A stretch of 64,000 nucleotides of DNA, from assembly GCA_910579135.1 (NCBI GenBank), contig CAJTTM010000012.1, positions 1 through 64,000 of the forward strand. The letters run 5' to 3'. Source of the DNA: an uncultured Erysipelotrichales bacterium. GTDB taxonomy: Bacteria > Bacillota_I > Bacilli_A > Erysipelotrichales > Coprobacillaceae. Numbering within the stretch: the stretch's first letter is position 1; every line of letters begins with the position of its first letter. This document shows positions 1 through 8,644 of the stretch, piece after piece. A model generated the notes under the pieces. That model did no database searches, had not been told where the DNA came from, and worked only from the letters and a program-made list of their open reading frames with translations. The position numbers and the translations under genes are program-made.

Positions 1-22
1 TCTTCTCTTTGAAAACAAAAAA

Positions 23-48
23 CTGTTGACTTTCTATTTTGTCAACAG
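23..48. repeat. perfect 8-bp inverted repeat
   Basis: CTGTTGAC and GTCAACAG face each other across a 10-base AT-rich loop. It lies just before the terminator at 53-80 and probably belongs to the 3' end of a transcript entering from the left. No gene can be assigned to it. Confidence 0.5.
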
Positions 49-52
49 TCTG

Positions 53-80
53 AGAACAGTTTTACTGTTCTTTTTTTGTT
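53..80 (+). terminator. intrinsic terminator of an upstream gene
   Basis: AGAACAGT and ACTGTTCT form an 8-bp stem with a 3-base loop, followed by a run of Ts. It closes a transcription unit that enters the window from the left. Confidence 0.8.
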
Positions 81-149
81 GTTTTAAGAAAATGTAGTGT
101 GAGATTTTGGTAAAATTTTATACTAAAAATGAAAAAAATGATTAATTTC

Positions 150-178
150 TTGTACATATGTAAATATTATATTAAAAT
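150..178 (+). promoter_or_regulatory. sigma-A promoter of the Na/phosphate transporter
   Basis: TTGTAC (150-155) and TAAAAT (173-178) are separated by 17 bases, 38 bases before the start codon of the next gene. Confidence 0.6.
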
Positions 179-215
179 AATCTTAAGATTATGTATTTTT
201 TAGGAGGATTCTAAT

Positions 216-1925
216 ATGGATATAATAACAATATTCTCTCTGGCGGGAGGATTAGGATTATTTTTATATGGTATGAAACTTATGGGAGATGGGCTGACAA
301 GTGTAGCTGGAGCAAAGCTGCGTAATATTTTAGAAAAAATGACAAAGAATGTTGTTGTTGGAACTTTGGTGGGAACAATATTTACAGCTATTATTCAATC
401 TTCTTCAGCAACAACTGCTTTAGTTGTAGGGTTTGTTAATGCAGAACTTATGAATTTATATCAAGCTGCTGGAGTGGTTATGGGGGCGAATATTGGTACG
501 ACTGCAACTGGTATTTTGATGACAATAAATTTAGCTGAACTTGCACCATTATTTGTTTTTATTGGTGTTGTCATGATTCAATTTATAAAAAAACCAGCAG
601 TAAATAAAGTTGGTCAGATAATATTAGGTTTTGGTATTTTATTTGTTGGTTTAACTTCGATGTCTAGTGCTTTAAATGGATTAAAAAGTTCACCAGTTGT
701 TGTCGATATTTTAACGTCTTTATCTAATCCTATACTAGCAATTCTAATAGGAGTTGTTGTAACTGGGGTTTTACAGAGTGCTTCAGCAATGGTAGGAATC
801 TTAATTGTTCTTGCTTCACAAGGATTGATTTCTTTAGAAATCTCTTTCTATTTAACTTTAGGATGTAATATAGGATGTACATTTACTGCTATTCTAGCAA
901 GTATTGGTGGTAGTGTTGATGGAAAGCGAGCTGCTGCAATACATTTTATTATAAATGTTATTGGAACAATTGTTATGGGAACATTACTTGCATTATTTAT
1001 GCCTCAAATGATTTCATTTATTACCAATTTAACTGGTTCAGCAACTGCAACTGGAGCAGCATTAGGTGATGCGTTAGGCAGAGATGTTGCTTACTCAAAT
1101 ACAATATTTAAAATTTTCCAAATCTTAATTTGTTTACCATTCTATAAGTATATTGTTAATTTAACTATGAAAATTATTCCTGATGAAAAGAAAAAGAAAT
1201 CTGGATTTGGATTGGAATATATCCAAGATCAAGCATCGTTTTCATCGGCTACTGCTATACCTCAAATTATTCACGAAGTTGAAAGAATGTTTAATTTTGC
1301 ATTAGAAAATTTAAATTTATCGGTGAATTCTTTATTAGAAGTTGATACTTCAACATTAGAACATATTAAAGAAAATGAGGCATATATAGATTTCTTAAAT
1401 CATGCAATTAATGAATATTTAAGATTTGCGAATCAAATGGGACTACCTAAAGATGATAGTATGATGGTTGGACCATTGTTCCATGTTGTAGCTGATATTG
1501 AAAGAATAGGAGACCACGCATCATCTATTTCTAATATTACAAAGAAGTGTGATGAAAAGGGGATCACCTTTACAGATGAACATAAAATTAAAATTAGAGA
1601 ATTATTAACAATGGTGAACTCAGAACTTGAGTTTGGTATTGATATGTTCTCTAAGAAAACATTAGAACATTTGAGTGAAATATTAAAATTAGAAAATTTA
1701 ATTGATCAAAAAGAAAAAGATTTACAACACGAATATTTATCTAATATGAAAAATAAAAAGACAAAACCAAGAGCAGGTATGTTATTCTCAGATTTGGCTG
1801 CTAATCTAGAGAGAGTTGCAGATCATGGTACAAATATAGCGTTTTCTATTTTAAATGATGATAGTGAAGAGGTTAATAGATTATTAGAAGAGGAACATGT
1901 AGATCAAGCAGATTATATTTTATAA
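216..1925 (+). CDS. Na/Pi cotransporter family protein with PhoU-like tail
   Basis: Predicted sodium-dependent phosphate importer of the inner membrane. The N-terminal ~310 residues are hydrophobic and hold the duplicated NptA/SLC34 signature: QSSSAT at 61-66 and QSAS at 188-191. From about residue 345 to 550 the protein is soluble and helical, with two 'ERIGDHA/ERVADHG'-type motifs typical of PhoU domains. The 569-aa length fits the bacterial transporter-PhoU fusion family. TAGGAGG sits just before the ATG, and a 17-bp-spaced promoter lies upstream. The next small gene probably belongs to the same transcript. Whether the exported ion could be other than phosphate cannot be told from sequence. 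Confidence 0.9.
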   Translation: MDIITIFSLAGGLGLFLYGMKLMGDGLTSVAGAKLRNILEKMTKNVVVGTLVGTIFTAIIQSSSATTALVVGFVNAELMNLYQAAGVVMGANIGTTATGILMTINLAELAPLFVFIGVVMIQFIKKPAVNKVGQIILGFGILFVGLTSMSSALNGLKSSPVVVDILTSLSNPILAILIGVVVTGVLQSASAMVGILIVLASQGLISLEISFYLTLGCNIGCTFTAILASIGGSVDGKRAAAIHFIINVIGTIVMGTLLALFMPQMISFITNLTGSATATGAALGDALGRDVAYSNTIFKIFQILICLPFYKYIVNLTMKIIPDEKKKKSGFGLEYIQDQASFSSATAIPQIIHEVERMFNFALENLNLSVNSLLEVDTSTLEHIKENEAYIDFLNHAINEYLRFANQMGLPKDDSMMVGPLFHVVADIERIGDHASSISNITKKCDEKGITFTDEHKIKIRELLTMVNSELEFGIDMFSKKTLEHLSEILKLENLIDQKEKDLQHEYLSNMKNKKTKPRAGMLFSDLAANLERVADHGTNIAFSILNDDSEEVNRLLEEEHVDQADYIL

Positions 1926-1965
1926 ATATAAAAAGTATGGTATACTTCTTTAGGATGGTGATATT

Positions 1966-2208
1966 ATGTTAAAGGCATTATTATATGTGGTTTTAGGTTT
2001 GATACTTTTAATGTTATCTATTAAGATAATTTTAAAGTTTGATGAGATTAAACAGATAAATAAAAAGATTATAAAAACTAAAGAAGATATTGTAAAGAAT
2101 GGGAATGAAACATTGGATAAGATTGATTCTCAACTTGCCTCTATTGATAAACCTTTGGGTTGGGTCAATATGTATGCGAAAAACGTTTTATCTTATTTGA
2201 AAAAATAA
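1966..2208 (+). CDS. small single-pass membrane protein
   Basis: An 80-residue protein with one N-terminal membrane helix (about residues 4-23) followed by a charged, coiled-coil-prone segment. The layout resembles the DUF948/YtxG-like protein at 22874, but similarity is too short to assign a family. It follows the phosphate transporter by 40 bases and ends at a strong terminator, so the two are likely cotranscribed. The start is supported by AGGATGG upstream. Function unknown. Confidence 0.7.
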   Translation: MLKALLYVVLGLILLMLSIKIILKFDEIKQINKKIIKTKEDIVKNGNETLDKIDSQLASIDKPLGWVNMYAKNVLSYLKK

Positions 2209-2218
2209 ATGCTAAAAA

Positions 2219-2270
2219 GAAACAAGAATGTAGTTGATTAAAATTTTCAATGTTTACGTTCTTGTTTTTT
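2219..2270 (+). terminator. intrinsic terminator
   Basis: AACAAGAA...TTCTTGTT stem (G-U in the lower part) followed by TTTTTT closes the transporter operon. Confidence 0.75.
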
Positions 2271-2323
2271 AATGATTATATTTATAAATATATTAGTAAA
2301 AAAAACGAAAGGAGCATATATAG

Positions 2324-3187
2324 ATGTATAATACAATATTATTTCCTTCAGATTTCTTTAATAAAAATACAGTTGATGAAGAACTAAGAGAAGAGTATGA
2401 AGCAGTTGTGCAAACTGGAAAGTATGATGTTTTGATTTTTAGTTATGAAGATTGGTTTGAAAATAAAATGCTTAAAATTAACAAAAAGATAAACGAACCA
2501 ATATATGCTGTCTATCGAGGATGGATGATGAAAGCAGATATGTATGAATTGTTTTATAATGCTTTGAGTTCAAAACAAATCTATTTAGTGACCTCTCCAT
2601 CTTCTTATGAAAAATTACATTTATTTCCTAATGCTTATGATTTATTAAAAGAGGATACAGCAATGATGAAAACTTATCCACTACATCAATTTATTGATGT
2701 TGAAGAATTGAAACAAGATTTTGATAAGTTTATGGTCAAAGATTATGTTAAATCTGTAAAAGGAACTTGTTTTCCAAAATTTTTTGATAGAACAATTACA
2801 CAGTTAAAATTTGATGATTGTATGAAGTTGTTTTATCAATATAGAGGAAAGTTATTGACTGGTGGTATATGTATTAAAGAATATTTAGACTTAAAACAAT
2901 ACGACAGAAAAACAAATGAATACAGAGTCTTTTATGTAAATCATAAAATAGCTACAGTAAGTAGAAATTCACAACAAATAGATATATCACCAAAACCACC
3001 AAATGAATTAATTGAAAAATATTCTAATTTAGATAGTTTCTTCTATACAATAGATTATGCTCAATTAGATAATAATCAATGGAAGATTATTGAATGTGGT
3101 GATGGACAAGTTTCAGGATTATCAGATAGCCAAGATTATGAACAATTTTATGAAATTTTATTTAATTATTTGAATGAGAAATATTAA
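2324..3187 (+). CDS. ATP-grasp domain protein, R2K clade
   Basis: A 287-residue soluble protein. It carries ATP-grasp features of the R2K type (DUF4343-like): VKDYVKS and CIKEYLDL strands that supply the paired lysines, EYRVFYVNHK, and a C-terminal IIECGDGQVSGL loop that would bind metal and ATP. These enzymes ligate a carboxylate to an amine or thiol; many R2K members sit in peptide-tagging or phage-conflict loci (family knowledge). Here it stands alone between two terminators, next to the SIR2-like gene, so no substrate can be inferred. GAAAGGAG precedes the ATG. Confidence 0.75.
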   Translation: MYNTILFPSDFFNKNTVDEELREEYEAVVQTGKYDVLIFSYEDWFENKMLKINKKINEPIYAVYRGWMMKADMYELFYNALSSKQIYLVTSPSSYEKLHLFPNAYDLLKEDTAMMKTYPLHQFIDVEELKQDFDKFMVKDYVKSVKGTCFPKFFDRTITQLKFDDCMKLFYQYRGKLLTGGICIKEYLDLKQYDRKTNEYRVFYVNHKIATVSRNSQQIDISPKPPNELIEKYSNLDSFFYTIDYAQLDNNQWKIIECGDGQVSGLSDSQDYEQFYEILFNYLNEKY

Positions 3188-3653
3188 ATAAAAATATTAT
3201 TAATTGTTGTATGTCTGTAACTTAGATGCATAAAAGATTTCTATCTCAAGAAATTTAGAATATAGATACGTTGGACATTAAATTAGAACCACATAAAACA
3301 GACATATGAAGGTTATTTTTTGTGAAAAAATGAATAGATTATATGATAAAGCATAACTATTTTGATTGATTTAAAGAAGAGTTATGCTTTTTTTATTAAT
3401 CTTATTTAAACTATAAATAGTAGTTTTTTATGGATAAATATTTTTATACTGAGAAATATGTTTGTTTTAGGAAAAATCTATTATATAATAAAAAACAAAG
3501 GGGAGAGCCAGATAATTATATAGTAGATTTTTAAGGTGATTTATAAAAGCTAGTTGAAAATTTAATTATATATTTAATGATATTATAAATATTATATCTT
3601 AAAATAATAAATATTGAATAATGAAATTATAGAATAGAGAGGTTTTATGACTT
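3188..3653. other. 466-bp intergenic region with inverted repeat
   Basis: No ORF with a ribosome binding site is seen on either strand. TATGTCTGT (3210-3218) and ACAGACATA (3298-3306) form a perfect 9-bp inverted repeat about 80 bases apart, which could be a decayed insertion or a folded RNA. A terminator follows at 3348-3395. The rest is featureless AT-rich DNA leading to the next gene. Confidence 0.5.
3348..3395 (+). terminator. intrinsic terminator
   Basis: AAAGCATAACT and AGTTATGCTTT form an 11-bp stem with a long loop, followed by TTTTATT. Confidence 0.75.
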
Positions 3654-4970
3654 ATGGTGACTGATTGTATTTCAAAAGATGATAGTAAGCAGAAAATAAT
3701 TTTTTTACTTGGAGCTGGATGTGAAACAGGTGAATTATTTGGCATTTCCTCTGGACTTGATTTTAAAGAACAAACAATTAGAGCAGACGATGTTAAACAA
3801 TTTTATAAAAAAATTAATAACAGTAAAAAATTTCAAATAAGAAAAGGTCCAATTATACATAGTAATACTACATCAGTTTTATATCAAACGATTATTGAAC
3901 ATAAAGAAAAATTTGATAATTTGGAAGAGGACCGATATAAGAGATATATAGATGATTATATTGCTTATAAGGAAGAAAAAATCAAGGAAGAGGAAAAAAG
4001 GAAAAAAATTATTGATCATTTTGAAGATTATTATAAAAAATGTTTTTATGATTTACTAAAGCAAAATATTGAAGAGAGTACTAAACTTGACCAAAAACTT
4101 AATCATGAAAATGAAAACAGAAAAGAATTATATGATATTTTTTTAAAAAATGCAGGAATTTATTCATATGTAGATTCACTTTTTAATTTTTTAAGATTTC
4201 CATATGATTACCCAAATGAGTCAGCTAGAGTTATGAAACTATATTATTCTGCATATCTTGCAATCATAAAAAATATTGTTCCAAAAGACGAATTTGAGAG
4301 ATTTATTCAGGGTGATAAAATAGAAGATATTGATAAAAATAGAATTGAGTGGGAGAATATTGTGCAATGTAATATAAATAATAAATTAGATGAAATTGAT
4401 AAATCTAAAGAAAAACATAATTTATATTATGAAATAATAAGAAAAAGCAAAGAATATATTGAGCCATTTGTTATGACTACTAATTACACACCATTTGTAG
4501 AAAAAATTATAGAATTAGATGCAAATCATTTATCGTATGTGCATGGTAAACTTAATTTGTTTGAAGAGATAGATCAAAAAGAAGTAAAACAATTATTAGA
4601 CTTTAACAAAGAAGATATTATTTTTCCATTTATATTTATTCAAAGCGGTATAAAACCCATTGTATCATATGAGCAATTAAGCGAATATAGTAAATGTATT
4701 AATTGGATAGATGATTCACAATTAAAATATATAGTTATCTTGGGATATGGAATCAATTCTGATGATGAGCACATTATGAATTTATTAAAGTCAGCTGCTA
4801 AAAAAGGTAAAGTTATTATAGATTTTATATATAAATTAGAAGAAAAAAAGAATGATTGTGAAAAAATTAAGGAACGATTAGGAAATGAAAATGTACATTT
4901 TTTGGACAGTGAAGATTTTAAATGTCTTATACCATTAATTAATAATGGATTCGATATATCTAAATTATAA
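3654..4970 (+). CDS. SIR2-like domain protein, candidate defence NADase
   Basis: A 438-residue protein with spaced SIR2-family signatures: FLLGAGC (NAD-binding loop, about 17-23), TTNY (275-278; Asn is catalytic in the family), YVHG (His297) and GYGINSDDEH (364-373). A long charged helical insert (about 60-140) separates the first motif from the rest, as in stand-alone prokaryotic defence SIR2 proteins that deplete NAD on phage infection (family knowledge). The Asp usually after TTNY is Thr here. It sits alone between unrelated core operons, with terminators on its left and a new promoter on its right. AGAGAGG lies 11 bases before the chosen ATG. Role is inferred. Confidence 0.65.
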   Translation: MVTDCISKDDSKQKIIFLLGAGCETGELFGISSGLDFKEQTIRADDVKQFYKKINNSKKFQIRKGPIIHSNTTSVLYQTIIEHKEKFDNLEEDRYKRYIDDYIAYKEEKIKEEEKRKKIIDHFEDYYKKCFYDLLKQNIEESTKLDQKLNHENENRKELYDIFLKNAGIYSYVDSLFNFLRFPYDYPNESARVMKLYYSAYLAIIKNIVPKDEFERFIQGDKIEDIDKNRIEWENIVQCNINNKLDEIDKSKEKHNLYYEIIRKSKEYIEPFVMTTNYTPFVEKIIELDANHLSYVHGKLNLFEEIDQKEVKQLLDFNKEDIIFPFIFIQSGIKPIVSYEQLSEYSKCINWIDDSQLKYIVILGYGINSDDEHIMNLLKSAAKKGKVIIDFIYKLEEKKNDCEKIKERLGNENVHFLDSEDFKCLIPLINNGFDISKL

Positions 4971-5035
4971 TATTAGTTATTTATATCTAGTTATTTTTAC
5001 AATGTTAAAACTGTTTTTTAATTTTCAATTTTTTC

Positions 5036-5063
5036 TTGACAAACGTTTTGAAATGAATATAAT
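5036..5063 (+). promoter_or_regulatory. sigma-A promoter of the T-box operon
   Basis: TTGACA (5036-5041) and TATAAT (5058-5063) with a 16-base spacer, both perfect consensus hexamers. Confidence 0.85.
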
Positions 5064-5074
5064 GTGTGATATAT

Positions 5075-5302
5075 AAATACTCGTTGATAAAGAGAGTAGT
5101 AATAATGATGATTCTAGCGAGCTGATACAGAGTGGAAGGTCAGTAATTTATCTTATTATGAAGCGCACTTTGGAGAGCAATATCTGAATACATAGGATAT
5201 TGAGTTGTCAACTTTACAGACAAGAGTGGATATATCTATATCAACAAGAGTGGTACCGCGGAAATTTCGTCTCTTAGCTTAGCTAGGAGACGTTTTATTT
5301 TT
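5075..5302 (+). ncRNA. T-box riboswitch, probably arginine-specific
   Basis: The leader has a Stem I with an AGTA element near its 5' side, the conserved T-box AAGAGTGGTACCGCGG (5246-5261) and a terminator (5268-5302). The specifier side reads CGC-ACTTTGGAG; in the usual register the codon before ACTTTGG is CGC (Arg, 5164-5166). A two-base shift would read CAC (His). The bulge base U in TGGT predicts a tRNA discriminator A, which suits Arg better than bacterial His (C). Uncharged tRNA would stabilise the antiterminator and turn on the importer below. Confidence 0.88.
5268..5302 (+). terminator. T-box terminator
   Basis: CGTCTC (5268-5273) pairs with GAGACG (5287-5292), followed by TTTTATTTTT. 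It is mutually exclusive with the antiterminator formed by the T-box sequence. Confidence 0.85.
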
Positions 5303-5323
5303 GCAAAGAAAGGGGATAAAAAA

Positions 5324-6091
5324 ATGAAAAAATTATTAAAAGGATTGTTAGTTGCTGTTATGGCATTAACTGTTACTGCTTGTGGAAACAGTAAGGAGGA
5401 TACAAAGGAAACTAAAACTTTAACTGTTGGTATTTCTCCAGATTATGCACCATATGAATCTTTAGATAAGAATGGAAATATTATTGGTTTTGATATTGAT
5501 ATGGTGAAATTATTTGAAGGTTATTTAAAGGAAGAAGAAGGAGTAGATTATAAGTTAGAATTCAAACAAATGGATTTTGATAATATTGTGACTCAAATTC
5601 AAGGTGATCAAATTGATTTAGGTATTTCTGGTTTTACTTATGATGAAAAAAGAGAAGTAGAATGGTCTAATCCTTATTTAGGAAGTAGTCAAGTTGCTGT
5701 TTTACCTAAGGATTCTAAGATAACTAAAGTTTCTGAATTAGAAGGTAAAAAATTAGCTGCTCAAACAGGAGCAACTGGAGAAACGGCTGCTAAAGATGTT
5801 AAAGGTGCAGAAGTTGTTGGAATGAAAAATGTTCAAGATATTTTTAATGGTTTAGCTGCTCATCAATTTGATGGAGCTGTTGTTGATTTAGGTGTTGCTA
5901 AAAACTATGTGAATAATGGTGAATTTAAAATGTTAAATGAATCATTATTAGATGAAAAGAACTATATTATTGCGAAAAAAGGTAACACAGAAGTTATTGA
6001 TAAAATAAATAAATGTATTGCGAAATTTGTAGCTAGTGAAGATTATAAGAAATTATGTGAGAAATATGATTTATCACCATTAGAAAAATAA
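5324..6091 (+). CDS. amino-acid ABC transporter substrate-binding lipoprotein
   Basis: A 255-residue exported binding protein. Residues 1-20 are a lipoprotein signal ending in TVTAC, so Cys20 is lipidated and anchors it outside the membrane. The remainder is a type-3 periplasmic-binding fold (SBP_bac_3): GISPDYAPYE near the start, GFDIDMVK, and DLGISGFTYDEKRE, the amino-acid binding signature. It is first in the T-box-controlled operon and delivers substrate to the permease at 6107. The T-box points to arginine, possibly histidine; sequence alone does not fix the ligand. AAGGGGAT precedes the ATG. Confidence 0.92.
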   Translation: MKKLLKGLLVAVMALTVTACGNSKEDTKETKTLTVGISPDYAPYESLDKNGNIIGFDIDMVKLFEGYLKEEEGVDYKLEFKQMDFDNIVTQIQGDQIDLGISGFTYDEKREVEWSNPYLGSSQVAVLPKDSKITKVSELEGKKLAAQTGATGETAAKDVKGAEVVGMKNVQDIFNGLAAHQFDGAVVDLGVAKNYVNNGEFKMLNESLLDEKNYIIAKKGNTEVIDKINKCIAKFVASEDYKKLCEKYDLSPLEK

Positions 6092-6106
6092 TAAGGGAGG
6101 GATAGT

Positions 6107-6790
6107 ATGTTTGCAGCGTTTGATAAAGTCTTTACTCCAGAAAATATTCTTTATTTAGCAAAAGGGGCAGTCATATCACTTATAATTGCAGCACTATCCC
6201 TTTTACTTGGAATTGTTTTAGGTATTATTGGTGCTTCTGCAAAGAGATCTAAATTCTTTATTTTTAGAATGTTAGGGAATATCTATGTAGAGGTTATTCG
6301 TGGAACACCAATGTTGTTACAAATATTATTATTGTTTTCTGTAGTTCCATCTATTTATACAGCATTTACTGGTAATGTTTTAAGAATAAATGTGTATTTA
6401 ATTGGTATTATTGCAATGAGTATTAATAGTGGAGCATATTCTACAGAATTGATTAGAAGTGGAATTAATGGTGTTGATAAAGGTCAATGGGAAGCGTGTG
6501 AGACATTAGGTTTAACACATTTACAAACAATGAAATTAGTTATTTTACCACAAGCCTTTAAAAGAATTGTTCCACCTATGATTAGTGAGTTTATTACATT
6601 GATTAAGGATTCATCTTTAATTAGTTGTATAGGGGCTGTTGAGTTATTAAAAGGTTCTCAAGTGATAGGAGCAGAATATTTTGATGTTATGTCTCCTTAT
6701 TGCCTAGCAGCAATCTTTTATTTGATTATGACAATTAGTATTTCTTATTTAGGAAGATATGTAGAAGGGAAGTTGGCTGAAAGTGATTAA
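6107..6790 (+). CDS. amino-acid ABC transporter permease
   Basis: A 227-residue inner-membrane permease of the HisMQ family with about five membrane helices. The conserved cytoplasmic EAA loop reads GQWEACETLGLTHLQTM, which docks onto the ATPase. RGTPMLLQ is the other family hallmark. Begins 16 bases after the binding protein with AAGGGAGG as ribosome site, and its end overlaps the ATPase gene by 8 bases, so translation is coupled. A single permease gene implies a homodimeric channel. Confidence 0.93.
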   Translation: MFAAFDKVFTPENILYLAKGAVISLIIAALSLLLGIVLGIIGASAKRSKFFIFRMLGNIYVEVIRGTPMLLQILLLFSVVPSIYTAFTGNVLRINVYLIGIIAMSINSGAYSTELIRSGINGVDKGQWEACETLGLTHLQTMKLVILPQAFKRIVPPMISEFITLIKDSSLISCIGAVELLKGSQVIGAEYFDVMSPYCLAAIFYLIMTISISYLGRYVEGKLAESD

Positions 6791-7508
6791 AGTTGAACAT
6801 ATTACAAAAAAATTCAAAAATTTAAAAGCAGTCAATGATGTATCTTTAGAAGTACAAAAGGGAGAAATTGTCTGTTTGATTGGTCCTTCTGGTTCAGGAA
6901 AAAGTACAGTTTTAAGATGTATTAATGGTTTAGAAAAACCTGAAAAAGGAAATGTTTATTTAAATGATGAATTATTAGATGAAAGCAATAAAAGCTATTC
7001 AGAATTAAGAAGAAAAATGGGATTTGTTTTCCAACATTTTAACTTATTTCCAAATATGACAGTATTAGAAAACTTAACACTTGCTCCTATTCAAGTCTTA
7101 AAAATGACAAAAGAGGAAGCTGAGGAAGTAGCTTGTCAATATTTAGATAGAGTTGGTTTAATTGATAAAAAAGATGAATATCCAAATAAACTATCTGGTG
7201 GACAAAAACAAAGAGTTGCAATAGCTAGGAGTCTATGTATGAGTCCAGAAATTATGTTATTTGATGAACCAACAAGTGCATTAGATCCAGAAATGGTTAT
7301 AGAAGTTTTAGAGGTTATGCAGGAACTCGCAAGCGAAGGAATGACAATGATTATTGTTACTCATGAAATGGGATTTGCGAAAACAGTTGCTAATAGAGTG
7401 GTTTTTTTAGAAGATGGAAAGATTGTGGAAGAAAACAATTCGAAAGATTTTTTTGAATCACCTAAGAGCGATCGTGCTAAAGAGTTCTTAAGAAAGGTTA
7501 TGCATTAA
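6783..7508 (+). CDS. amino-acid ABC transporter ATP-binding protein
   Basis: A 241-residue ATPase that powers the importer. Walker A GPSGSGKST is at 34-42, the Q-loop in VFQHFNLF, the signature LSGGQ at 137-141, Walker B MLFDEP at 158-163 and the switch His in VTHEMGF. It belongs to the GlnQ/HisP/ArtP group. The start is a GTG inside the permease stop region (8-base overlap). It is followed at once by the aminotransferase gene, which suggests that the imported amino acid or a derivative is transaminated. Confidence 0.94.
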   Translation: MIKVEHITKKFKNLKAVNDVSLEVQKGEIVCLIGPSGSGKSTVLRCINGLEKPEKGNVYLNDELLDESNKSYSELRRKMGFVFQHFNLFPNMTVLENLTLAPIQVLKMTKEEAEEVACQYLDRVGLIDKKDEYPNKLSGGQKQRVAIARSLCMSPEIMLFDEPTSALDPEMVIEVLEVMQELASEGMTMIIVTHEMGFAKTVANRVVFLEDGKIVEENNSKDFFESPKSDRAKEFLRKVMH

Positions 7509-7509
7509 T

Positions 7510-8628
7510 ATGCAATTGTCTGAATTTTATGTAGAAACCTGGATGACAGATCATGAAAATGATTGTCAATATAACCTTACTGATACCTGTGTAACATGCT
7601 TATCTATTTGTGAGTTAGAGAAATTATTAAAAATAGATATAATGGATGAAATAAAAAATATTAAATTGGATTATGGTCCGATTGTAGGATCTACACGCTT
7701 AAAAGATGCCATTTTATCATTATATAAAAATGGAACATATGAAAATATTACTATGTCAGTAGGAACAATTAATGCGAATGAATTGATTTTAATGACACTA
7801 TTAGAACCTGGAGACCATGTTGTGACTTTTACTCCTACATATCAACAATTATACAGTTTTCCTCAATCATTAGGATGTCATGTTGATGTTGTAGAATTAA
7901 AAGAAGAAAATCAATGGCTTCCTTCTTATGACGAGCTTAAAAGTGTAGTTAATGAAAAAACAAAACTAATATGTTTAAATAGTCCAAATAATCCTACTGG
8001 AACAACTTTTGAAGAGGATTATATGAAAGGAATTATTGAACTCGCGAAAAAATATCATTGTTATATTTTATGTGATGAAGTGTATCGTGGAACAGTTAAT
8101 CATCAACTTACTTATTCTTTAAGTGATATTTATGAGGAGGCTATTGTAACTGGAAGTTTATCTAAAGTCTTTAGTAGTGCGGGTTTAAGATTAGGATGGA
8201 TCAAAGCCCCTAAAGAAATCATTGATTTAATTAATTATCGTAGAGATTATCATATTATTTCTAATGGACCTTTAGATGACTATCTTGCTTCTATTATTTT
8301 AGAAAATAAAGATATTATTTTAAGAAGAAGTGAAGACATTTGTAATGCTAATAAACAATATTTAAAAGAATGGTTAAAACATGAAAAACATATGTCATGT
8401 GTTATTCCAAAATATGGAACTGTTGGATTTTTAAAATATGATTTACTAATTCCTTCAAAGACTTTTTGTGAAAAACTTCAAAAGGAAACAGGTGTTTTCT
8501 TTGTACCAGGAGGGTGTTTTGATAAAGAGAATTATTTAAGATTTGGTTTTGGAAATGATCCTCAAAAAGTTAAAGAAGGTTTATCTATATTATCTAAGTG
8601 GTTAAAGCAATTTGAAGAAACTGCATAA
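7510..8628 (+). CDS. PLP-dependent aminotransferase, class I/II
   Basis: A 372-residue fold-type I aminotransferase. CLNSPNNPTGTT and LCDEVYRG bind the cofactor, and SLSKVFSSAG holds the PLP lysine, Lys219. A late Arg in LRFGFGN is the expected carboxylate contact. It starts one base after the ATPase stop and is the last gene of the T-box operon, so its substrate is probably the amino acid that the transporter brings in, or its product. Homologs in such operons are poorly characterised. A terminator overlaps its stop codon. Confidence 0.85.
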   Translation: MQLSEFYVETWMTDHENDCQYNLTDTCVTCLSICELEKLLKIDIMDEIKNIKLDYGPIVGSTRLKDAILSLYKNGTYENITMSVGTINANELILMTLLEPGDHVVTFTPTYQQLYSFPQSLGCHVDVVELKEENQWLPSYDELKSVVNEKTKLICLNSPNNPTGTTFEEDYMKGIIELAKKYHCYILCDEVYRGTVNHQLTYSLSDIYEEAIVTGSLSKVFSSAGLRLGWIKAPKEIIDLINYRRDYHIISNGPLDDYLASIILENKDIILRRSEDICNANKQYLKEWLKHEKHMSCVIPKYGTVGFLKYDLLIPSKTFCEKLQKETGVFFVPGGCFDKENYLRFGFGNDPQKVKEGLSILSKWLKQFEETA

Positions 8629-8644
8629 ACGCAGTTTCTTTTTT
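8615..8644 (+). terminator. intrinsic terminator
   Basis: AAGAAACTGC and GCAGTTTCTT form a 10-bp stem followed by TTTT. It overlaps the aminotransferase stop and touches the 3' end of the convergent flippase gene. Confidence 0.85.

Noticed and set aside
3210..3306. Insertion-sequence remnant in the intergenic gap
   Set aside because: The 9-bp inverted repeat lacks flanking target duplication or transposase fragments, so only the repeat is reported.
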